From: Affinibrenneria salicis
Lineage (GTDB): Bacteria > Pseudomonadota > Gammaproteobacteria > Enterobacterales > Enterobacteriaceae
NCBI RefSeq assembly: GCF_008710095.1
Contig: NZ_VYKJ01000008.1
Location: 62,001-126,000 of the forward strand
Direction of reading: 5' to 3'
DNA length: 64,000 nucleotides
In this document: positions 57,773 through 64,000 of the stretch, one piece after another
How positions within the stretch are numbered: the stretch's first letter is position 1
How the letters are laid out: each line of letters starts with the position of its first letter
Notes under the pieces: generated by a model
What the model was told of the DNA's origin: nothing
Database searches by the model: none
What the model saw: the letters and a program-made list of their open reading frames with translations, nothing else
Made by a program: the position numbers and the translations under genes

Positions 57773-58735
57773 ATGCAGCTCAGCTCTTATGCCGGCCATC
57801 AGAACGGCTTTCGTTGCGCCTCGCACATTCAGGAACTTGCTCAGCACAGTCAGCTCATTACCGGCTGGTCATTGCGTTATGACCAGATTTCCCGCGGGCG
57901 CTTTGAGGGGAATATCAAAGAAGCGTGGCTGGATGGCGTGCAGTTTTATGAAGAACGGCTGTCGCAGTCGGTGTTCCAGAGCGGAGAAGGGCGCGCGGAC
58001 ACGCTCTGTTTAGGTATCTTTAATGCCCTGTCGGGCGAGACGCGCTGGATGGGCAAAAACCTGACGCTGCAGGATGTCACCTGGTCCTGGCACCGCGGCG
58101 AGCTAATGCTGCAGACGCCCGAATATTCCTCTCTGCAGGTGTTAAGCATCCCGTTTCCGCTGATTGCAGACATCCTTGATGAGTTGCCGCACGCTGTGTC
58201 GTCCGTGCGACACGACGCGCTGGCGTCGCGCATCCGCCAGCAGGTGACCGCCATGCTGTACAGCATGATTGAGCACCCGCTTCAGTTGGCGGAGCGTCAG
58301 GCCCGGCGCCAGTTCGGCAGCGACGTCAGGGACCTGGCGTTCTCTTTCTTCGGGGTGGCCAACGGTCAGCCGCAGCGGTTCAAACCGTCGCTGCAGAAGG
58401 CGCAGCGCGTGGTCGCTAAGGCGCAGGAGGCTCTGATGGAAAGCCGGGACGGGCCTCTGACGGTGGATGAGCTGTGTCTGATGACGCACACCTCGCGCCG
58501 CACGCTGCAGAACTGTTTTGAGACGGTCACCGGCCAGAGTCCGGCGGTTTTTCTGAAACACATGCGGCTGAACGGCGTGAAACGGATGCTGGTGACCGGC
58601 AATGAAAGCGACAATATCAGCGAAATCGCCTCACAATGGGGGTTCTGGCACCTGTCGCAATTTACCGTCGATTATAAACGGCTGTTCGGTGAATTGCCCT
58701 CTCAGACACTGAAAGCGATGCGTCAACTCAACTGA
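57773..58735 (+). CDS. AraC-family regulator, EutR-like
   Basis: A 320-residue regulator. The C-terminal AraC DNA-binding domain (about 215-318) has two helix-turn-helices: LTVDELCLMTHTSRRTLQNC and ISEIASQWGFWHLSQFTVDY. The N-terminal domain resembles EutR-type sensors. The gene precedes a permease and aminotransferase, which it probably activates with beta-alanine or a related amine as signal. The effector is inferred from context only. Confidence 0.88.
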   Translation: MQLSSYAGHQNGFRCASHIQELAQHSQLITGWSLRYDQISRGRFEGNIKEAWLDGVQFYEERLSQSVFQSGEGRADTLCLGIFNALSGETRWMGKNLTLQDVTWSWHRGELMLQTPEYSSLQVLSIPFPLIADILDELPHAVSSVRHDALASRIRQQVTAMLYSMIEHPLQLAERQARRQFGSDVRDLAFSFFGVANGQPQRFKPSLQKAQRVVAKAQEALMESRDGPLTVDELCLMTHTSRRTLQNCFETVTGQSPAVFLKHMRLNGVKRMLVTGNESDNISEIASQWGFWHLSQFTVDYKRLFGELPSQTLKAMRQLN

Positions 58736-58741
58736 AAGGTT

Positions 58742-58756
58742 TGCCGGATTTCGATA
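58742..58756. promoter_or_regulatory. TGCCGGATTTCGATA motif, copy 2
   Basis: The second exact copy, 60 bases before the permease start and seven bases past the AraC stop. The surrounding AAAGGTTTGCCGG is similar to AAAGTCTGCCGG at copy 1. A possible TAGACT minus-10 lies at 58779-58784, placing the motif just upstream as expected for an AraC-type activator. Confidence 0.62.
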
Positions 58757-58815
58757 ACGGCGGCGTCCGCCGACTCCCTAGACTGGCTGTGATCCATCAG
58801 TGAGAGGACTGAAAT

Positions 58816-60255
58816 ATGGCACAGCGCAACTCCCGGCAACAACATCAACTGCAGAAAGGCAGCCTTGGCCTGTGGTCGGTGATTTTCTTTGTGATCGCCG
58901 CCGCTTCGCCGCTGACCGGCGTGGTCGGCGGTTTGCCCGTCGCTTTTATGGCCGGCAATGGCGCCGGCGTACCTGGCGTCTATGTCCTGGCGGGCATGCT
59001 GCTGATCGTATTTAGCTTCGGCTTCATTGCGATGAGTCGCTATGTGGTGAACGCGGGCGCGTTTTATGCTTATATCGCCCAGGGGCTGGGCACGCGCAGC
59101 GGCATCGCCGGCTTAGGCGTGGCGTTGCTGGCCTACACGGCGATACAGCTGGCCGTCACCGCGATGTTTGGCTTCTTTTTCTCGCAGTTTCTTCAGGCGC
59201 AGATTGGGTTCGCGCCGCCCTGGTGGCTGCTTTCGCTGGCGATGCAAGGGATGGTGGTCCTGCTCGGCATCGCGAAAGTGGAGCTGGGCGGTAAGGTGTT
59301 GGGCGTCCTGATGTTGCTGGAGGTGGCGATCGTACTGCTGCTGGACGTCGCCATCCTCGCCCGGCCGGCGCCGTTCGAACTGCGCTCATTCAGCCCGTCC
59401 GGCATACTGCAGGACGGTATGGGGATCGCCATGATCTTCGCCATCTGCTCGTTCGTCGGTTTTGAAGCCACCGCCATTTACTCGGAGGAGTGCCGCAATC
59501 CGGGCAAAGTCATCCCGCGCGCCACGCTGCTGGCTGTCACGCTGATTACGGCGTTTTTCGCCCTGACCGGCTGGGCGTTGGTGCAGTATGCCGGCGACGA
59601 TCACGTCGCGGCGCTGGCGGCGCGCGACCCAGGCGCCTTCATCTTCAGCATCACGGAGAGCGTACTTGGCGCCTGGGCGATTCATGTCATGTCCATTCTG
59701 CTGCTGACCAGCCTGTTCGCCGCCGCCCAGGCGTTCCATAACACGCTGGCGCGCTATCTGTTCGCCATTGGCCGCGACGGTCTGATATGGGCGAAAATGG
59801 CCAAAACGCACCCGATCCATCAGACGCCCTGGGTGGCCAGCCTTGTGCAGGGCGTCTTTATGCTGTGCGCCACGGCGCTGTTCGCCCTGCTGCGGCTTGA
59901 CCCGATGGCTGAGGTGTTCTCGTGGGCCTCGGCGCTCGGCAGTATGTCGATACTGCTGCTGCAGTTCAGCGTTTCCGTTGCGGTGATCCTGTACTTTCAG
60001 CGCCACGCCGCGCTGCCGGTATCGCGCTGGAGTCGGCTGTTCGCGCCCGCTATTTCGGCGGCCGGGATGCTCGCCGCGCTGGTGCTGGTGGTCGGTAATC
60101 TTGACGTCCTGAGCGGGTCCTCATCGCCAGTGGTGGCCTCTCTGCCTTATCTGCTGCTGCTGGTCGCCGGCGCCGGCTTCCTGAGCGCTCATTTTCTGCA
60201 CCGATTGGACCCGGAGCGCTATTCGCGCGTTGGTCAAATCGTCGAAAGCCTGTAA
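58816..60255 (+). CDS. APC-family amino acid permease
   Basis: A 479-residue transporter with about 12 helices. It has VIAAASPLTGVVGGLPVAFM near the N terminus and ICSFVGFEATAIYSEECRNP in helix 6, typical of the APC superfamily (YveA/AgcS-like amino acid permeases). Upstream of a beta-alanine aminotransferase gene, the natural substrate would be beta-alanine or another omega-amino acid. GAGAGGAC precedes the start. The aminotransferase follows after 36 bases. Confidence 0.9.
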   Translation: MAQRNSRQQHQLQKGSLGLWSVIFFVIAAASPLTGVVGGLPVAFMAGNGAGVPGVYVLAGMLLIVFSFGFIAMSRYVVNAGAFYAYIAQGLGTRSGIAGLGVALLAYTAIQLAVTAMFGFFFSQFLQAQIGFAPPWWLLSLAMQGMVVLLGIAKVELGGKVLGVLMLLEVAIVLLLDVAILARPAPFELRSFSPSGILQDGMGIAMIFAICSFVGFEATAIYSEECRNPGKVIPRATLLAVTLITAFFALTGWALVQYAGDDHVAALAARDPGAFIFSITESVLGAWAIHVMSILLLTSLFAAAQAFHNTLARYLFAIGRDGLIWAKMAKTHPIHQTPWVASLVQGVFMLCATALFALLRLDPMAEVFSWASALGSMSILLLQFSVSVAVILYFQRHAALPVSRWSRLFAPAISAAGMLAALVLVVGNLDVLSGSSSPVVASLPYLLLLVAGAGFLSAHFLHRLDPERYSRVGQIVESL

Positions 60256-60291
60256 TCCCCTCATTTTCAGCGACTGTTATGGAGTACCGCT

Positions 60292-61641
60292 ATGACTCAG
60301 AACCAGAACAACACCTATCGTTTCTGGCACCCGATGGCGCACCCGAATGACTGCGCCAGCCGTGAGCCGCTGCGCATTGTTAAGGGCGACGGCCTGTACG
60401 TATGGGACGACAAGGGCCGTAAAATGCTGGATGGCTTTGCCGGCCTGTGGTGCGTCAATGTGGGGCATAACCGGCCGGAGGTGAAGGCCGCCATTAATAA
60501 ACAGCTGGATGAACTGGCCTACTATCAGCTGTTTGACGGCGTAAGCCACCCGGCGGCGGAACGGCTGGCTGATCGCATCATCGCCATGACCCGCCAGGAG
60601 GAGATGAGCCGCGTCCTGTACGGCATGGGCGGTTCGGACGGCGTGGAGACCGCGCTAAAGGCGGCGCGTCAGTACTGGATTCTGCAGGGCAAACCGCAAC
60701 GCACCCGCTTTATTTCGCTGAAAAACGGCTATCACGGCGTGCATATGGGCGGCACTTCGGTATCCGGTTTGCCCATTTATCGCCTGAACTACGGCCCGCT
60801 GTTGGACGGCTGTAGTCAGATTGAATCGCCGTGGCTCTATCGTAATCCCTGGAACTGCGACGACCCGGCGCAGTTGGGGCAGTTGGTCGCCGAGCAGCTG
60901 GAGCGCGATATTTTATACTACGGCGCGGAGACGGTGGCCGCGTTTATCGCCGAACCGGTTCAGGGCGCCGGCGGCGTCATTGTGCCGCCCGCCAACTTCT
61001 GGCCGCTGGTGCGGGAGGTGTGCGATCGTCACGGCGTGCTGCTGATCGCCGATGAAGTGGTTACCGGTTTTGGCCGCAGCGGCTGTATGTTTGGTTCGCG
61101 CGGCTGGGGCGTTAAGCCTGATATCATGGTCTTCGCCAAAGCGCTGACCGCCGGTTACGTGCCGCTTTCCGCCACAGTCCTGAATCAACGCGTCGAAGCG
61201 GCGTGGCGGGAGAATCGCGACGCGCGCGGCATGCTGATGACCGGCTACACCTACGGCGGTCACCCGCTGGCTTGCGCCGCCGGCCTGGCGGTGCTCGATA
61301 TCGTGGAAAAAGAGGATCTGCCCGCCAACGCGGCCCATATGGGCGAGTATTTACTCGGTCAGCTGAAGCCTTTCGCGCAGCGTTTCCCCTCTGTCGGCGA
61401 TGTGCGCGGCAAAGGGCTAATGGTGGCGATTGATTTAGTGGAGGATAAAGCGACGCGTTCCTCGCTGGCTCCGGATAATAATCTGGCGTTTCGCATTGCG
61501 GAGGCGACGCGCGATGCCGGGGCGGTGGTGCGCCCGGTCGGGCCGAAGCTGGTGCTGGCGCCGCCGCTGGTGATCGACAGGGCCGGTTGCGATTTATTGG
61601 TGTCCGCGCTGCAAACCGCTTTTGAGCAGCAGGATAAATAA
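60292..61641 (+). CDS. Beta-alanine (omega-amino acid):pyruvate aminotransferase
   Basis: A 449-residue class III PLP enzyme. It starts YRFWHPMAHPNDCASREPLR, as in omega-amino acid:pyruvate transaminases. The PLP site is VFAKALTAGYVPLSA (Lys), with the Asp in LLIADEVVTGFGRSG and TGYTYGGHPLACAAGLA as the phosphate and dimer region. It converts beta-alanine plus pyruvate to malonic semialdehyde plus alanine, which would complete reductive pyrimidine catabolism. GGAGTACC precedes the ATG. Confidence 0.9.
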   Translation: MTQNQNNTYRFWHPMAHPNDCASREPLRIVKGDGLYVWDDKGRKMLDGFAGLWCVNVGHNRPEVKAAINKQLDELAYYQLFDGVSHPAAERLADRIIAMTRQEEMSRVLYGMGGSDGVETALKAARQYWILQGKPQRTRFISLKNGYHGVHMGGTSVSGLPIYRLNYGPLLDGCSQIESPWLYRNPWNCDDPAQLGQLVAEQLERDILYYGAETVAAFIAEPVQGAGGVIVPPANFWPLVREVCDRHGVLLIADEVVTGFGRSGCMFGSRGWGVKPDIMVFAKALTAGYVPLSATVLNQRVEAAWRENRDARGMLMTGYTYGGHPLACAAGLAVLDIVEKEDLPANAAHMGEYLLGQLKPFAQRFPSVGDVRGKGLMVAIDLVEDKATRSSLAPDNNLAFRIAEATRDAGAVVRPVGPKLVLAPPLVIDRAGCDLLVSALQTAFEQQDK

Positions 61642-62113
61642 GCGCCGGCACCGCGTGTCCGCCTGCGGTTAGCCAGGCCGGACGCCAGTCTTGCAACTCT
61701 TTTACCGCCCGGGCATCGCGCCGCCGACAGAAAGCCGGGCGCCGCGATGCTCATACCGACCCCCTATCCCTCCCGGCGGCGTTTTTTGCGCCAACCGCTC
61801 AGTACGGAATTCTGACCGCTTAACACGCTATTCCGCCGCCCGCGCATATTGGGTCGGCGCCTCGTCCGTTTCTGACGTAATGTCCCGCCATCAGTGGTGT
61901 TGACGGCAAAGCTCGGTGACCCGCGAACTTGTCCGGATGCGCTGTCTTGCCGCTGAATCCGGCCGGCGCGCTGGCGCATCGCCTGCCCCACCCACATTCG
62001 TACGTCATTCCTTTTTATCCGAAGCCATTACGTGACAACGCGCGTTCGCGCCTCAGGTTGTTAAAAAATCAGTCTTAAACCATTAATTATGACTTGTTAA
62101 TGAAGGACGTCTT
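61642..62113. other. btsT upstream region
   Basis: A 472-base gap without a gene. It holds the BtsR-type tandem site (61794-61822) and an AT-rich leader (62060-62110) before btsT with an AAGGACG ribosome binding site. Other short open frames have no support. Confidence 0.5.
61794..61822 (+). promoter_or_regulatory. BtsR (YehT) binding site
   Basis: Two direct repeats, ACCGCTCA (61794-61801) and ACCGCTTA (61815-61822), separated by exactly 13 bases. This fits the known BtsR motif ACC(G/A)CT(C/T)A in tandem, described for the btsT (yjiY) promoter of E. coli. It predicts induction of btsT by the pyruvate-sensing BtsSR system, encoded elsewhere. Confidence 0.8.
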
Positions 62114-64000
62114 ATGAAGAGCAACACCATTATGAAACACCTCCCCTGGGTGGCCCTCGGGGTCATCGGGGCGGCCTGCCTGGGCGTGGTGGCGCTACGC
62201 CGGGGCGAGCATGTCAGCGCGCTATGGATAATCGTGGCCTCCGTCGCGGTTTATCTGGTGGCTTATCGCTATTACAGCCTGTATATCGCGCAGAAAGTGA
62301 TGAAGCTGGACCCGTCGCGCGCGACGCCGGCCGTGGTGAATAACGACGGTCTGAACTATGTTCCGACCAATCGCAACGTGTTGTTCGGCCACCACTTCGC
62401 CGCCATTGCCGGCGCGGGGCCGCTGGTCGGGCCGGTGCTGGCGGCGCAGGTCGGCTATCTGCCGGGCACGCTGTGGCTGCTGGCCGGGGTGGTGCTGGCC
62501 GGCGCGGTGCAGGACTTCATGGTGCTGTTCCTTTCCACGCGCCGCAACGGCGCTTCGCTGGGCGAAATCGTCAAGAAAGAGCTGGGGCCGGTGCCGGGAA
62601 CGATCGCGCTGTTCGGCTGTTTCTTAATCATGATTATTATTCTGGCGGTGCTGGCGCTGATTGTGGTCAAAGCGCTGGCGGAAAGCCCGTGGGGCGTGTT
62701 TACCGTCTGTTCGACGGTGCCGATTGCGCTGTTTATGGGTATCTATATGCGCTTTATCCGCCCAGGTCGGGTGGGCGAAGTCTCGGTTATCGGCATCGTG
62801 CTGCTGGTGCTGGCGATCTGGTTCGGCGGCGTGATCGCGCACGACCCGTACTGGGGCCCGGCGTTAACCTTTAAAGATACCACCATCACCTTCACGCTGA
62901 TTGGCTATGCCTTTGTTTCCGCGCTGCTGCCGGTGTGGCTGATCCTGGCGCCGCGCGACTATCTGGCGACCTTCCTGAAAATCGGCGTGATCGTCGGCCT
63001 GGCGATCGGTATTGTGATTCTGAACCCGGATCTGAAAATGCCGGCGGTGACGCAGTTTGTCGACGGCACCGGCCCGGTGTGGAAAGGCACGCTGTTCCCG
63101 TTCCTGTTTATCACCATCGCCTGCGGCGCCGTTTCGGGCTTCCACGCGCTGATCGCGTCCGGCACTACGCCGAAACTGCTGGCCAGCGAAGGGGATGCTC
63201 GCTTTATTGGCTACGGCGCCATGTTGATGGAGTCATTCGTCGCCATTATGGCGCTGGTGGCGGCGTCCATTATCGAACCCGGTCTGTATTTCGCGATGAA
63301 TACTCCGCCCGCCGCGCTGGGCATCACCATGCCTGACCTGCACAATCTGGGCACCGCCGATGGTCCGGCGATTATGGCGCAGTTGCGCGAGGTGTCGGCG
63401 CACGCCGCCATGACGGTCAGCTCCTGGGGCTTTGTGATTTCCCCCGAGCAAATTCTGCAGACGGCGAAAGATATCGGCGAGCCTTCCGTCCTGAACCGAG
63501 CCGGCGGCGCGCCGACGCTGGCGGTGGGGATTGCCCATGTGTTCCACCAAATCATTCCGGGCGCGAACATGGGGTTCTGGTATCACTTCGGTATCCTGTT
63601 CGAAGCGCTGTTTATCCTGACCGCGCTGGATGCCGGCACGCGTTCCGGTCGTTTCATGCTGCAGGATCTGCTCGGTAACTTCGTGCCGTTCCTGAAGAAA
63701 ACCGACTCGCTGGTAGCCGGTATTATCGGCACGGCCGGCTGCGTGGGCCTGTGGGGTTATCTGCTCTATCAGGGCGTGGTGGATCCGCTGGGCGGCGTGA
63801 AGAGTCTGTGGCCGCTATTCGGTATCTCCAACCAGATGCTGGCCGCCGTGGCGCTGGTGCTGGCGACCGTGGTGCTGATTAAGATGAAACGCACGCAGTA
63901 TATCTGGGTGACGCTGGTGCCGGCGGTGTGGCTGCTGATTTGCACCACCTGGGCGTTGGGCCTCAAGCTGTTCAGCGACAACCCGCAACTGGAAGGATTC
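62114..64000 (+). CDS. btsT: BtsT pyruvate transporter (CstA family), 3' end outside window
   Basis: The first 629 codons of a CstA-family carrier, open to the end of the window. The sequence follows E. coli BtsT (YjiY) more closely than CstA, for example MKLDPSRATPAVVNNDGLNY, GPVLAAQVGYLPGTLWLLAG and the C-terminal KSLWPLFGISNQMLAAVAL. It has about 16 helices in this part. BtsT imports pyruvate with protons. The start is the ATG at 62114; Met7 is an alternative. The BtsR-type site upstream supports the name. Confidence 0.92.
   Translation, partial: MKSNTIMKHLPWVALGVIGAACLGVVALRRGEHVSALWIIVASVAVYLVAYRYYSLYIAQKVMKLDPSRATPAVVNNDGLNYVPTNRNVLFGHHFAAIAGAGPLVGPVLAAQVGYLPGTLWLLAGVVLAGAVQDFMVLFLSTRRNGASLGEIVKKELGPVPGTIALFGCFLIMIIILAVLALIVVKALAESPWGVFTVCSTVPIALFMGIYMRFIRPGRVGEVSVIGIVLLVLAIWFGGVIAHDPYWGPALTFKDTTITFTLIGYAFVSALLPVWLILAPRDYLATFLKIGVIVGLAIGIVILNPDLKMPAVTQFVDGTGPVWKGTLFPFLFITIACGAVSGFHALIASGTTPKLLASEGDARFIGYGAMLMESFVAIMALVAASIIEPGLYFAMNTPPAALGITMPDLHNLGTADGPAIMAQLREVSAHAAMTVSSWGFVISPEQILQTAKDIGEPSVLNRAGGAPTLAVGIAHVFHQIIPGANMGFWYHFGILFEALFILTALDAGTRSGRFMLQDLLGNFVPFLKKTDSLVAGIIGTAGCVGLWGYLLYQGVVDPLGGVKSLWPLFGISNQMLAAVALVLATVVLIKMKRTQYIWVTLVPAVWLLICTTWALGLKLFSDNPQLEGF

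Overview
The window is chromosomal DNA of a gamma-proteobacterium of the order Enterobacterales. The galactonate genes, glucokinase, IbpA/IbpB, YidE and BtsT proteins are all recognisably close to their Escherichia coli counterparts, and the order dgo - yidR - yidQ - ibpA - ibpB - yidE resembles the E. coli 83-min region. Extra catabolic blocks, a PecS/PecM-like regulator-exporter pair and a dispersed palindromic repeat suggest a plant- or environment-associated genus (Pectobacteriaceae such as Brenneria, or a relative). The genus is inference. I saw no phage, insertion sequence, CRISPR array, tRNA or rRNA.

Layout. 0.1-6 kb: a DUF2628 membrane protein, then dgoRKAD and dgoT for D-galactonate catabolism. 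6-9.6 kb: a DMT exporter broken by an in-frame amber codon, its divergent MarR/PecS-like regulator, a BhsA-like small protein and yidR. 9.9-17.8 kb: an unassigned catabolic cluster (FucI-like isomerase, DapA-like lyase/aldolase, cytoplasmic Asp-box propeller enzyme, TctCBA importer, Cra-like LacI regulator) with a matching palindromic operator in front. 17.8-21.4 kb: yidQ-like lipoprotein, ibpA and ibpB with a heat-shock promoter and RNA-thermometer-like leaders, and yidE. 21.6-28.8 kb: a Liv-type ABC importer with a candidate sigma-54 promoter, facing a GntR regulator and a ProC-like reductase. 28.9-43.6 kb: a small secreted His-rich protein, an EamA-type transporter, a LysR regulator, and a carboxylate-transport region (TRAP, DASS, a CitAB/DcuSR-type two-component system, a 2HCT transporter) with glucokinase between. 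44-61.6 kb: YdfG-type dehydrogenase and a complete reductive pyrimidine pathway. 62.1 kb to the end: btsT, cut by the window edge.

The best-supported integrated system is pyrimidine catabolism. A TauT/NMT1-type ABC importer, a RutR-like TetR regulator, PreT-PreA, dihydropyrimidinase and beta-ureidopropionase lead to beta-alanine; an AraC-regulated permease plus beta-alanine:pyruvate aminotransferase probably complete the route. The importer operon and the pre operon each carry a candidate sigma-54 promoter followed 18-19 bases later by the same imperfect RutR-like palindrome, which suggests nitrogen-limitation activation with pyrimidine-sensing repression.

The best candidate for an undescribed system is the 9.9-17.8 kb cluster. 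Its gene content fits import of an acidic saccharide, intracellular cleavage, isomerisation and aldol or dehydratase cleavage, but the substrate cannot be read from the sequence.
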